Counted from the stretch's first letter, positions 1 through 12,540 are shown. The stretch: DNA of 64,000 nucleotides from Rhipicephalus microplus (GCF_043290135.1 NC_134700.1:241555088-241619087), one strand, 5' to 3'. Notes: a model not told the origin generated them from the letters alone. Numbers and translations are program-made.

Positions 1-3000
1 CGCTTGATAAACAAAGTTGTAACAGACACATGCGCCAGTTGGAAATTGACCCTCCGCAAGTCTCCTCTGTTTTTCTGCAATCCAAAGCCAAGACAGACTC
101 CGGAATGTCGCTAAATTGGAAGCAACCCTTATTTTATCGGGTGAGCCCTGATTGTATAGAGACCCTAAAAATAAGGTCAAAAGCACTGCTTTTATATTGG
201 GACTGATTAGTGTTTCTTAGAGTGCTAGCGTTAGTGGCTCGAAAATTGAACGGAGGAGTCGGTAGAAAAGTTTGAAGTACTATAAGCTTTCCAGCTCTCT
301 AGTGAGTTTCTTGGCATGGGCATGGAATCTCTTCAACGGCAATCACTGACCCTCCTGGCCTTATTAAGCGAGATTCTTCGTTTTCTGGCCTTGATTGTCG
401 TTTTGCTGCGCACATACCTTGCTTTGCTTTCTTGCTTTTCTGGTCAAAAATAAGGTTTACCATTTTGCAAAAGTAAACTGGAGTAGCGTTTATATATATA
501 TAAACTTTCATCTCACCCTATCGACAGGCTGGGTGTTCCCTATTTTCTTTCAACTGTTTTTAAACAATATCAGCGTACGAGACTCACATGAGCGAGCGAC
601 CAAAGGAGGAATTCAAGCGTTCGTGTCAACCATTCTCCTTTGTATAGATGCATAGATCGACTTGCCTGATCCAGCCGCTCAATACCGTTTCCTTCAGTCC
701 TTCCTTGCTCTCGTCCATCACACCTAGCTTTCGTATGTGTCAGAGGGGGAAGGAGGTCATGGGGGGAGAGGGAGAACTCATGCAGGGCCTTACAAGGGAA
801 ATCTTATGAAATAATTTTTGTTCAGTCGTGTACAGATCCGTCGGGCAGCGTTTTGCATTGCACGTGTTCACAATGTGGGTGGTCACGCTGGCTCTGTAAA
901 ACATGGATGTTTTTGAGACATCGTGTCGCTATTCGTGGGGCCATGTGGGTCCAATGAGAAAACGTCACTGCAATAGTCTACTGCATGGGCTACTCTACGA
1001 TGCGGCGGCGGCATTGCTTCGAGCCACAAAGAAGGAGCCCGAAAGAACAAATCTGAAAGACGCATGATTTTGGACTGGAAAACACGTCTATCGCATCTCT
1101 GGCGGAAAGCGCTCGGAAGCACGTGTGGTGCAAGCAGCGCTACCTCTCATGTAGCGTCGCATGACGACCACTCACTGAACTAAGGCGAACCCACGTCTCC
1201 CGTTGAGAAGCGCTCGTTTGCCCTGGCCTTAAAAGAAATGAAGGCGTTGGCCTATGTAACAAAAGTTTACTGCAATCTCTTTGTACTTTTTTGTAATCAG
1301 AGGCTGTATAAAGTAGAATGGGTGCAGTCATGCAATAAGAAAGCTGCTTGATGGACCTTGTGACAAGGGGATTGCGAGAGTGAAAGCGAGGATGCCTCGG
1401 AAAAGAATAAAGGCTTTCGCATGCAAAATGTAGTGACCGAATTTCACCAGGAGCTTTTCGTTGCAACACCTGATAACAAGTCCAGCACGCAGCATTGACG
1501 GGTGTAGTAACATTGTCCTAGAAAAGCAAAGTTCAAACTACAGAAAGAACGCTTCTTCTGCCACGAGTATTAGCAAGAAAGAAAAAAAAGACGACATAGG
1601 CAGGTGCCGAAGACAGGCAAGCTAGAAGGATTGGGAAAAAGCAACGAAACCAACTCAATATTTCTGAATGAATGCGGTGACCCGTTCACCCAAGATAATC
1701 ACAGAAGTTGAAAGGGAAATTTAATTTACATACAGACAAGTTTAGGCTGAGTCTGGCAAGTTTCTCGTATAAAAACGGAGAGCTGAACAAAAGGTAAGCA
1801 ATAAACAAACACTCAAAAAGTATTAGGCCGAACTCAGGTCACAGTGTATAATTGTAAAAAAAAAACGTTCTAGCCCTGTTCTTTCTCCGTTAAATCCCAT
1901 GAATTCATAGGATTGAAAGCTCCCCCTACCTTGTGAAGGGGATTCATACCTTGTATGCTCACCATATGTTACAAAAAATGACAAAGTACTTCAGATCACA
2001 ACCTCTGATTCCTGAGGACACTGTATTAAAGGCTGGTTGGATGCTGTCCGTGTTCTGGTTTTGCAAAAGAACGCGCACTTTATTTCTTTTACCCTAAAAG
2101 CTGGCTTGACAGCCTTCAGTATCTATTGAAACCAAAAACTTTACGACAACATGGGCTACGTCGCGATACCACGAAATTCTGCAATGAGGCGTTATAAACA
2201 AGAACACGCATCTGTGACAGTGCCATACGTGCTCGTAAATATCGGGCTACCGAATGGTAATGTAAAAATAAACAAACACAAAATAGTGCACTAATAGTCT
2301 CAGCCGTTATTCTCACAGAAGCCACAGAAGGGGGCATGCGCCACTATCAAAACATGCTGCAGTTGGCCGGGTACTTGATGTGCCACGACTCAGCTCCTTT
2401 ACATAGTATCATATTGGTAGTTGTCCTGGGCCCTTGCCATGAGTGGTGGTCATCGAATGGAGTTTTCTGCGGTAGTAACTTCCCCTTCTATTCTAACTCG
2501 TCTTCATCTCAAGCAAAATGTTGTAATGTGCTTTTTTATTTTCTGATTTCACATCACATTAACGTGGAGGACCCTAGCACTTCTTTGACCTTTCTGATTG
2601 TGCTAGAAGGCTTTTTCATGACAGAAAAACCTGAACAAAATGATTACAAATCCAGCACTCCTGAAGTTTCGCTAATGGAGCGTCTGAATGCGAGTTAAAT
2701 ATCAAAGCTATTTCAAGGTAATGCAGTAGAAAATATTTCTTATCGTTCGTGCGGCTATACCGCTTTGTATATATGATGAATCAATTATTGAGTTATAACA
2801 TTTCATATGCCCTTCTCTAAATCACTATAGACTTTCGGTAAGCAAAAACAATTTCTTCATCAACTCGCAAGGCCCGATGTACTTCACAGCGTATACCCAA
2901 TGCACTTCACAGCGTGAACTTCACTTGTCCACTGTTTGGTTTCTGATAGGTTAAGTTATAAGCAATGAATATAATCAACTTGTATTTTACCTATGTTTTC

Positions 3001-5090
3001 ATATAATGTGCTTCACAAATCTCCGATATTAGAAGTAGGTCGTCCGCAAAAAGGCAATTGTAATTTTTAAATTTCCGAGCGAATTCTCTCATTGCGGCTG
3101 TTAACCATCAACAGTTGCTCAGGAGATAATTTGACATATAAGCACTTTTTCTATTCCCCGTAGACCTGTTATTGAACTACGTTTCATAGCAAGGCACCTT
3201 AAATAAATCAACAACTTTTTTGTTTGGTCTCGGGAATTCAAGGTGATGCATGATGTTGGCCTGATGGGACTATCAATTTAGAGAGTTACTTAAACTGCGC
3301 GAACAAGACAACATGTAAGAAAATTGAACAAGCTCACACACAAAGTGCTGTCGGAGCTCCTTGCATGTGTTTGCGTGTGTGTGCATGTGCGCGCGACTGT
3401 TTGTGTTCTATGTTTCTAAGGTTTTGTCTTATTCGCGAAGTTTAAAACAATTCTTCAAAATGGAGTTCGACAATTGTGAAAGACAATTGAAAGTTTCTGA
3501 GTGGAATAAAGTCTATATAATACCCACGTGAGCACACACTGCTGCCAAGCTACGCCCAATCTACGTTGCCTCTGGGCCTCCTTAATATTGCTTGATGAAA
3601 CTGAATGTCTGTGGACTCCCCGAACACTTAGGTTTTATAGAAGACAGATATGTTCGAGCCAATTTGTCGCGTAGATGTCACAGATGCTGGTGGAACCATT
3701 ATAGAGCGAACGACCCAGTACTTTGTTTCTGAGGAACTCGTGTGAACGTAACACTTAATTTGGCAATGGGCACGATGAATTATTTTGAATCAACTCAGAA
3801 AGTTTATTTCATGGCATAGGAGATGTGGATGACAGAGCCCGCATGGAGATTAATGTGTCACGTAAGTGACAGGGCGCTCACCAACGGTGCGTTTTAAAGC
3901 CGACTGGTTCCTCATTTGCGCTTCTTTGCATTGCAAAATTTTCTGCTTCGTAAACGGTAACGACCTGGACGTTCATCGAAAGTTCTTTTAGGGCACTTCG
4001 GCAATCTAAGAACTTCAGCAGCTCAAACAGAGTCCTAAGTAAGGAAATACTATCATGCACCGTTTGACGCCTTCACATGCCATACGAAGTGCACGATGAC
4101 ATAATGCGCATGTTCGGCTATGCTTGCGACAAAGTGTTTGGGCGAGAACGGAGTTGGTCGAGAGGCGTGAATATGCCTCATTTGTGACCATCGAAGCCTA
4201 CTCTTATCAAAGAACAAATGAATCTTAAAGCGTTTTATAAAGGAGCGGTAGAGGGGACTTGCGGAATAGCTAGACAAACAGCAAGGTCCTTCGGCGTCAT
4301 AAGTGAACATTTATTGCACCATGCACACAAGTACATTATAGGATGTCATACAAATGTAGGTAGAATTCTTTAGAAAGAAACGAGAACAAGATTCTGCAGA
4401 TCCAACCCCTTCTGAGAATTGGTGTCATGTGGGGCATCGGATCGGTGATTGTCCAGTGCATTTTCGGCTCGAAGGTTTGAACTATATCCACGTGATCTTG
4501 AAGGTGTGGAGGTTGTATGCACATCGTAGGCTTATCAAGAATGCCGACTACACTGGCATTTAAAGGGTAACTTATGGTCACACACAAGGTCAGTACAAAC
4601 ATTTGACTGAATACGTCAGTATTATAGAAGCTACTGCAGGTAACGATGCCGTAATGCGAATACTGTAAATGCACGTGTATATACGTATATAAGAGAGCGA
4701 CAATGGAGGTACTTTGCCGACTCCGGGTAGCGGCACTGTAGCATTAGCCGAGGAAGACGAAAGGGCGTTCCGTGTACAGCTCCGATCACCCACAGTGGGT
4801 TTGAGCAACAAGTGAATTAAGAGCAACAAGAACAAGAAGAAGAACATGATTCTGAAACACGCTGTTTCGCGGTCGCAAGTAGTTTCCATCTTTTTTTCTC
4901 ACAATACCACGACAGTATAAAACTTTGGTTATCGTATTCCTCCGGGTCAATTGAAACATGATTATAGATTGCGTAATCACAGGTATACAAATGTAATGCT
5001 GATCAGACTACTATTAAAGTGAAGTCTACACTTGAACAACAATTAACGTTAACCCGTCGTGATGACTGCATAATAGGAGTACACATTTAA
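1..5090. other. Unannotated AT-rich region
   Basis: No reading frame here resembles a known domain, and the open frames are short and scattered on both strands as expected by chance. An 18-base perfect palindrome of alternating TA inside GTTTA/TAAAC lies at 488-505, and a TG-rich stretch lies near 3361-3410. I see no SINE or retrotransposon motif. It could be intergenic or intronic. Confidence 0.5.
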
Positions 5091-5468
5091 TGTTCACTGC
5101 CTTGGTATCAAATCAAATTGCCAGAACTGCAAACATAGTTTACATTGCCCTGGCATTACGCCTGCACATGATATTTTTTTTCCAAAGCATGTAGTTTGAA
5201 GACCTGGCGCGGCTTTGTTTACGCAACGTGATTGGGTTTGATTCTTGCTTGGATCGTAATTTTTATCTTGTACAATCGTTGGGTTGATGCTCCCTACGTT
5301 ATTTCTTTTTAACACTCTCGCATTTAAATTGCCAATGTCTGTCTTCACCATTCCAGATGTATTGCCAATCACCTGTGACGCATGCCTGCATCACGTGGCC
5401 CGTAGTGTATGAATACGTGGCACACGTGTCGGGAACAAAGAGTTCGATGACGTACGCGACGGAATTTT
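5090..5468 (+). repeat. tRNA-derived composite repeat, copy 1 (left part)
   Basis: Degenerate copy of a repeat also seen near 19440 and 28690, with related heads near 23790 (minus) and 49375. The diagnostic part is a tRNA-like stretch around 5196-5255: an eroded A-box-like region, a 'ttacgcaacg' stretch where the other copies have 'gccacgca', and a B-box-like 'gggtttgattc'. It is followed by a shared segment with 'tctcgcatttaaattgccaatgtctg' style sequence and by CAYGCC-rich sequence. The right side is interrupted by a minus-strand Ruka SINE. Family assignment is by comparing copies inside the window; the class (tRNA-derived SINE) is inferred from the boxes. Confidence 0.55.
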
Positions 5469-5706
5469 GATTGATATGTGGAGTTTAACATCCGAAAACC
5501 CAGACTATGATAATGAGAGACGCTGTAGTAAAGGGCTCCGGAAATTGCGACCACATGGAGTTCTTTAACGTGCACCCAAATTTGAGCACACGGGCCTACA
5601 GCATTTTCGCCTATATTTAAAATGCAGCCGCCGCTGCCGGGATCCGACCCCGTGAGTTGCGGGTCAGCAGCCGAGTACCTTAGCCACTAGACCACCATGG
5701 CGGGGC
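5469..5706 (-). mobile_element. Ruka-like tRNA-derived SINE, minus strand
   Basis: Read on the minus strand, it starts with a tRNA-like head (around 5706-5640) containing an A-box-like 'tggtctagtggc' and a degenerate B box near 'gggtcggatcc'. It continues with the family body, including 'ggcccgtgtgctcaaatttg', 'cacgttaaagaac' and a GGAGCCCT segment, and ends in 'ttaaactccacatatcaatc'. The same layout occurs at 24777 and 37166. It has small deletions and an altered head, so it is an old copy. No clear target-site duplication is visible. Such SINEs depend on a LINE reverse transcriptase in trans; the partner is unknown here. Confidence 0.8.
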
Positions 5707-5861
5707 AAACCGGCAAGATTAGTGACAGTTGAGCGGCCAGCGAGAAACCCATGCTGATTCACAATCAATGCACTTTTTCGGGATTTTAATGTTACACATG
5801 TATTGACCAGCCACTTACATTCATTAAAACCTCTCACCCAACCATACCAATGACGTAGGTG

Positions 5862-6140
<279 letters not shown>

Positions 6141-6230
6141 CAGCTTAAAGTACCTCAAGTTCTCCAAAAAACTGATTTGCATTTGCAAAAAATGATTTGA
6201 CGCGTGTAATCTCGCATGAACAATGACAAT

Positions 6231-6714
6231 GGAGAGTTTTAGTACTGCGGAATGGTGCTACGTACGCATCACGCAAGCGCCTTGCGTTACGTGGCGTCGT
6301 TTGCCACTAATCAGCTTTTAGTACGCCGTAGTACCCGCGTACGTAACGAGCGTGAAGCGTGTTGCGCCATCTGGTAGATCAAAATAGAAGGACGTGTTGT
6401 TGACAGCCAATGTGAGCCAATCCAAGTGTTATAGCCAGATTATGGCCATTTTTTAAGCCACAGAGCTGGTCGGTGCTTGCCTTCGATGCCACCATTTTCC
6501 TAAACGAAGTCTCGCGCTGTCGCGCACTTGTTCGAGAGCGGCGCGATCACCTCCTACGTACGCACGCACGCATCTAATGCGTGCGTACGTAGTGGCTGCG
6601 TACGTAATGCGATACGTGCGCGTTGCGGTCTGCGCATGCGCACTACGCAGAACGTGGCGTCTTTGCGTACGCAACGCCGCCACGTACGTAGCGTACGCAG
6701 TACTAAAACTTTCT
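6231..6714. mobile_element. TACG-rich MITE-like element with TIRs
   Basis: The ends are inverted copies: 'gttttagtactgcg' at 6236-6249 is a perfect inverted match of 6696-6709, and the match extends outward with a few mismatches. Inside, both ends continue with related 'ctacgtacg' sequence. The interior is dense in CpG and TACG/CGTA, unlike its AT-rich surroundings. There is no coding domain. About 480 bp with TIRs and no transposase fits a MITE. No convincing target-site duplication was found, so the superfamily is unassigned. Confidence 0.65.
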
Positions 6715-7990
6715 ATTAGCTTTACGTAAGACAAAACCAACACACTATAGAACAGAGAAGTTAGCTGTACGAAGGCGGGGAACTGTACATTGAAAATACC
6801 TATAAAGGACTCTACTTGAGGAACACAGAGAGGTAAAATATACAGCTGGGCACACTTTTTGTGTAAAAGAACCAGAAAGCAGTTTACGATGGCAGCACCA
6901 ATAGCCTGACGCTTTCCTTGCCCCTTGTCTCAGACATAGTTTGCGCAAGGGGAGCGTAATGCAATGTCTTTCACATAGTCTCGGTGCTGTCATTTTTTTT
7001 TAATGGAGATACGATTCGAGCACACAGCACTTGCGGCGGAGGGGCCTAAGGCTTCTGCCCATTTGCGACACCATCCAGTGTCGCTTAGACTTTCATAATG
7101 TGTCCGAATAGTCCCTCTTCGTAGTTCTTTTGCTAAAACATCGGAGTTTACTGCTTCTTTGATGATCGACAGATGAAAGAGGACTTGATTGTGTTTTGTG
7201 TTATGCGTCCAATAGTTTTTTACGTTTTTTTCACCTCATAATGTAACCTTGTAAGAATGAAGTCGCTTTGCGACACCACTTTCTTCGCTGGTGATTGTGT
7301 GTCAGCGCTGGTTGAAGGTGGGTGAAAAAAAAAGAGGTGTTGCACTAATGTTTTCATCAACGTAGTGTCTTTCTACTGTATCGATGGCTGGTATATTCCG
7401 CAGCTAGCTCTGCAGACCAATCATGATGTACCGCTGAGGACATTATAGGTATACAAAATAAACTGAGAGCATCCTTTAGTCTCCTTTACGCTCGAGACCA
7501 AGAAAGCAAACTTATGAAGATGCACAAAAGGATTGTTGTCATACTAGCTACTAAATTATACACATAATGTATGAACTAAAAATTGCGTATGACATATAGT
7601 CCTTTTTGGAACCTGAAAAACTTATTTTCTGAGTCATGTGGTTTACACAGCAGGTATTCCTCATTACGGTGTACAAGTGCTTCACTGTCTGCGTTAAAGG
7701 TAAGTCATCCTTTGCGGCTTTTGTGATTCATGCTGTGCCTTATAATAACGCCAGCATGCTTGTCGGTGTAAATGCTTCGTGAGGGCTATTCATCCTGCGC
7801 TGCCGAATGGAAGAGGGACGACCATGTAGCCCGAATCATGTAAAAATTATATTTTTACATGCGGAGCATGTTATACTAGGGGCTAGTCATGCGCCGTCGC
7901 CGTCCGCAGCCTCCCCTCCTCTTCCGCTAGTGCATCGCTTCCTCCTCTCAACACAGCACGCGCTGTGCTCGCTTCACCCTCCGCGCGTCG
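6715..7990. other. No gene seen
   Basis: Mostly AT-rich sequence with only chance-length open frames. No SINE head, retrotransposon motif or tandem array was recognised. Composition shifts towards GC after about 7890, leading into the nuclease unit downstream. Confidence 0.45.
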
Positions 7991-8056
7991 CGCCACATTT
8001 AGTTTTACATGCGCCAGCTGCATGCTAATGCGCGCATGCGCGGGCCGGGGCCGGCG

Positions 8057-8075
8057 CTCGGTATAAATAACCGAG
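8057..8075 (+). promoter_or_regulatory. TATA box inside a palindrome
   Basis: 'TATAAATAA' at 8062-8070 is framed by inverted six-base arms ctcggt (8057-8062) and accgag (8070-8075). It lies about 60 bp upstream of the ATG of the nuclease-like ORF at 8129, a plausible core-promoter distance. Surrounding DNA is GC-rich. Promoter activity is inferred. Confidence 0.5.
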
Positions 8076-8128
8076 TGTCGGGGCGCGCCGCCCTTCGTCG
8101 GTTGGTTTGTGCGGTCACTCCACGTCCG

Positions 8129-8737
8129 ATGTCGCTGGTGAAAATAAAGATAAGAGTGGACGTGCTTTGCTTCACCGAGACGTGGAACGCCATCGATGAC
8201 GTCGACGTTGCGGGATACGCTCCGGCCACGTGCACGCACGGGTTCCAACGACCTGCGGGCAGCGTGGGAATTTACGTCAAGCGTGACGACGTCGACTCCG
8301 TCGAAGACCTCCAACTGCGGCCCTACGCTCAACAACGCGCCAACGGCGAGCATTGCGTCGCTAGCATCTGCGGAGTCGACGTCATGACGATGTACCTCAC
8401 GCCCAACCTATCGCGGGCCGCCGTGGAGAAGTGCGTCGACGAAGCCGTGGAAGAATACCAGAAACAATGACCGCAATGACGACCCATCGTGATAGTTGGC
8501 GACTTCAACGTCAACGTCATCAAGGACGATTGGGTGGTCGACTACATGGAGTCGCGGCACTCGCCGAAACGAGCAACGCACGACGGCAAACATCATCTGA
8601 CCACGGTTCGCGGGACGTGCATCGACCACGTCTTTGCAAATTTCGACCTTCGACTGCTGCAACCAGACTCACTCACCCTTCACTTTACGGACCATAAAGC
8701 CATCTTGCTCAAAATACCCAAAGCGTCTCATCAATAA
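8129..8737 (+). pseudogene. Endonuclease/exonuclease/phosphatase-like ORF with two internal stops
   Basis: One frame runs from the ATG at 8129 to a TAA at 8735, about 202 codons. It carries signatures of the endonuclease/exonuclease/phosphatase (APE-like) fold: VLCFTETW near residue 12-19 (catalytic Glu), GSVGIYVKR near 50, IVIVGDFNVN near 120-129 (catalytic Asp/Asn), RGTCIDHVFAN near 163-173 and FTDHKAILL near 188-196 (Asp-His pair). The usual N-terminal Asn motif is missing or degenerate. Two TGA codons at 8468-8470 and 8477-8479 interrupt the same frame just before GDFN. Both sit where CGA to TGA (CpG deamination) is the simplest explanation. No reverse transcriptase lies nearby, so this is not an ordinary LINE. 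Helentron-type elements and free-standing copies of this domain occur in arthropods. GC content is well above the flanks. Parent element unknown. Confidence 0.7.
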
Positions 8738-8738
8738 A
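8733..8738 (+). terminator. Polyadenylation signal overlapping the stop codon
   Basis: AATAAA spans 8733-8738 and contains the TAA stop of the nuclease-like ORF. With the upstream TATA box this makes a compact promoter-ORF-polyA unit. Cleavage downstream is inferred. Confidence 0.45.
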
Positions 8739-8740
8739 CA

Positions 8741-11730
8741 TCGTATTTCGCAGCATACGTGCGTGCGTGTTCACTCGTGTTCACTCGTGTTCACTCATAA
8801 CACACGCGAATGTCGCAAATTACAAACCAAATTTATCGCAGTTCAACATATATGCTCCGCGTGCTAACCAGTGTTCCCACTCGGGAAACTGGGGTCATTT
8901 TTTTTCTGGTGTGCTATACATGGTAAGACGAAACCAATTGTGTCATCACTCACTGTTTTTTTCTGCGCTAGCGTTTTTTTAATATTACTATCTCGGGATA
9001 ATACGGCCACTGTTTAATAGCTCGTGTATTATTGTCAAAGAAATCAGCACGCAGCCACTACAAAAAAAAACAGCAATAACAAATGTGCAATTTTCGCAAT
9101 CCATTAATCCTCATGCCTCGAAATGCTGTCACGAAAGCTTTCACAGTCCATTCAAACTGAAGTATCACACTTTAAGCTTATTGCTTCCAACGACTTCCTG
9201 GTAAAAAAGATAAAATAAGAAGCAACAACAGATCGACTAGGTCGACCGGTAAGTCCACCAAATCAAGCACATGCAACAGCAGAGAAGTTTTCAACCCATT
9301 CTCTGAGCAATATTTCAACGCCGAAGAAAATCGACTGAATTGTACATTATTTCTTTTTTTTTGATGGTGCAAGAATACGTTAAAACATGTGAAGAATACA
9401 TGTGAAGACGTGCACGCGCTACACCGTATGCGACGAAAAAAAAGCGGTAGAAGAGTGAATGAATGACTAATATGTCACGTTGATTGCTTAGCTATTACTC
9501 ATGTACTACTGGACTATTATTAGTAGATTTGCTACGAATAAAAATAACAGTAGTTGCACGGTTACTTTCTTCCTCGAGGCCTATTTCTCAGGTCAGATTT
9601 ACACGGAGGGGACGAGGCAAAAAGATTGTAAAATTACGTAGCTCAGAGGCTACGACAGGCTAAGCTTGCATCGTCATGGTCGTTAGGCGTTGCCTGACTT
9701 TAATCATGACGCAAGTAGGCAGCGCCATCTTTACGCCGACAGTAAACTAATATGACACCCACTATAGCTTTGCTTTTGCAGGTGGCAACTGCATCGAATT
9801 AATAGGAATCCATGAGGTTTGACAAGTTCAGAAAACGTCAGAGACAATCGTATGTTTGACTTGTGCGATTATCTGTGTGATTTACAATGTGTAAAGCTTT
9901 TAAAAAAATTTTCCTCATGCTTAAAATGGCCCACCCTTGTGCAAATACTTTGCGCATTCTCTGGTACCCCCCCCCCCCCCCCGTATTCAAGTTCATGATA
10001 CACCGACTGGCTCATCCACACCGTATCACTGAAAACCCCTTGAAATGTTATACGCCTAGGTGTTTACTATATAATTTCATTGGTTCAATAGGGTTTGTTA
10101 TGGATTGCGTGACTTCAGCACTCAGTGAGTTACGTTGTACCCGTTTGATTTTCGCGCTTAGTAGAAAAAAGAACAAAAAAGACATGACATGACCGAGAGG
10201 TGTCGTTCCTTGCCATGTCATCGAGGTGATCTAGCACGGGCGGAAACTCCCTTCACCCCAGAAAGCCACACAAACCCTTCTACAATTCTTCAAAGCAACA
10301 TCACTTAGCGAAGACCTGTGAAACCCTGCACCATGTATGCGGTCTGCAATGTGCATCTCCATCTCTCTTTTTTCTCTCTCTCTTATTCTCATCTTCATGC
10401 ATGTAAGGTAGCAAACCGGATGCAGTCATAGTTAACCTCCATACCTTTCTTATATTCTTTCTCTCTCTCTCTCTGTCAATTCATGGTCGTCGATCATGAT
10501 TTTTTACAAATCGGCAATGCCGAAACTACGCCCAGACACCAGAACAAGACGGTGCTAGTGTGTGCCTATGTCGGATGCCTGCGTAAAAGATGCACCGTTT
10601 ATGCTTTTGATGTATCTATACGGATTTGTCCAAGTGTTTGCTCTCACGAACGTCCTCAGACAGGTAGTACATAAATATCGAAGTGCATGGCGCACAGTAT
10701 GAATATTATCATGTTACATCGAAGAACGCAGCAGCGCGAGGCTGAAAAGTAACAACGAATTTTTCATTGGGCATGTTTGTTTGCAAAAAAAAAAAGATCA
10801 AAATTGCTGCGTCGCAGGCCAGTATCATGCCATTGCCTAACTTGAGCACGTTGTAGGGAAGCATTTGTGCAACAGGAACGCCTCGAATAACCCGTTATGC
10901 CAAAAAATATTGATTTACCCCGTCTGAAATGCCTTCACTGGATTTACCTTATGTGCGCTGTAGACCTCTCAATGCTGCTAAGGTTGTCCGAATGAAACAT
11001 TTTTCAGCAGGTTTCCACAATAATGAAGGCTCTAATAGAGGCATTCTCTTTCGAAGACACTGTCGCAGAAGTGCATTGCGGCCGTGTGTTCAACATCAGC
11101 TGGCGAGTATACGTCTTAGCATACTCCAATGCTGGCCTAGTTGAAGTAGCTCCACATTTTTTTATCACGTTGGAGTTACCTTCTCGACTCGCGTCCACGA
11201 AAACGTTCTACGAATTTGTGCCTAGGTTACTCAACAGGTTTCAAACTCGAGCAGCGCATTCCTCGCAAGCTCTCTTAATGCGCCTACAACGTTTTAATGT
11301 TTAATGACTGTACTTACATGCATACAGTTTTTTTTTCTCTCAATGTACGTAAAAATTGTCTCTCCTAATTCCGCGTGCATGGTACCCGCTAAAAAAAAAC
11401 AAATTCAGCGAGCGACACGTGTAGCTCGGAAGTCCATGCGACTAGTCCGAATGAACTGACGCTTTTACTTGCACACGCATGACGCTTTTAAATGCCAGGA
11501 ATGCTCAGCTCTTCGGAAGCGGAAACACGGATGGGCAACACTGAAGTATGTCATAGTTCTTTAACTTGCGCTCCACATTTAGCGTGTGCTTTCATAATTA
11601 GCGTTAATCCTCCACGTAGGATTAAATCTGAGTCCACAAAAAGGACGAGACGCTATGAGAGAAGGCCACTACATGGGTGCTCTGTTAGAGCAGTAGTTTA
11701 GCTTTCTCCTCTCGCGTCTCGTCGTTGTTT
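8741..11730. other. No gene seen; simple repeats
   Basis: Contains a short tandem of 'gttcactcgt' units at about 8768-8797, a 16-base poly-C run at 9967-9982 and CT-rich tracts near 10365-10385 and 10455-10476. Remaining open frames are short and lack recognisable domains. Confidence 0.5.
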
Positions 11731-11918
11731 AGGGGTGAAGCTCCTTTTGGTTTAGGGCAGTCCATCCCTCCGGCGTTGCCAGCACAGGCAGACAGACAGA
11801 CAGACAGACAGACAGACAGGCAGACAGACAGACAGACAGACGCTTCTCCCAACTATTAATCATTCATTCCGTGAATATGCTGTATTTTTTTATCTCACAT
11901 CTGTACCATGATGTGCGT

Positions 11919-11999
<81 letters not shown>

Positions 12000-12071
12000 G
12001 CTTCGCCCAACTATTAATCATTCATTCCGTGAATATGCTGTATTTTTTTATCTCACATCTGTGCCATGATG
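11730..12071. mobile_element. MITE-like element with duplicated GACA array
   Basis: Begins near 'gggtgaagctcc' (11733), related to the 'gggcgaagctcc' arm found at 58675 and 17647. Two GACA arrays follow (about 11787-11840 and 11919-11998). Each is followed by the same 73-bp segment (11841-11913 and 11999-12071), which differs at only two positions and carries the 'attcattccgtgaatatgctgt' arm shared with copies near 18075 and 32205. Non-coding. The near-identity of the 73-bp pair implies recent tandem duplication. Confidence 0.65.
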
Positions 12072-12075
12072 AACC

Positions 12076-12531
12076 AACGCACCCGGCAAATCATTTCATT
12101 CAGTTACCTACCATGTAGATCTGAGCAGTGTACTAATCGAGGGCCTTTGGGACACAGCTTGTCCTTTGAAAAATCCGGCTGCAGTTAAACATCGCTGATA
12201 ATTGACCCGTCTATTCAGCGGCACTAGAATGCGCAATATCGCAACAAATTTACTGTAACTATTAAAATTTTTCTAATTTTTATTTTTGTGAACTCGCTAA
12301 CTGACCACCGTTCTTCGTCCATTCACAATGGTACATTTGCTTTCGTTGAGGCAAATGGCTCGCGAGGACGTGGAATTCGGATTGCGCTGGCGCATGTTTT
12401 CAGATGGAACAATAGTGACAATTGAGCGAGTTGTTACTGATTCGTGAATTTTTGCGCAACACACACATGGACCAGAAATAAAAAGATTGCTACACTGTGG
12501 TAGCTGTCTGAGCGATGCATAAGCATTTGCT
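12076..12531. other. No gene seen
   Basis: AT-rich flank upstream of RTE copy A with no recognised motif. The last nine bases before the element recur just beyond its other end. Confidence 0.4.
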
Positions 12532-12540
12532 ATAATTACT
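12532..12540. repeat. Possible target-site duplication of RTE copy A, left
   Basis: 'ataattact' lies immediately before the element and recurs at 15329-15337. Nine AT-rich bases could match by chance, so this is suggestive only. Confidence 0.45.

Noticed and set aside
8009..8128. Upstream ATG at 8009 as the start of the nuclease-like ORF
   Set aside because: It lies upstream of the TATA box and the extra residues show no domain; the ATG at 8129 fits the promoter layout better.
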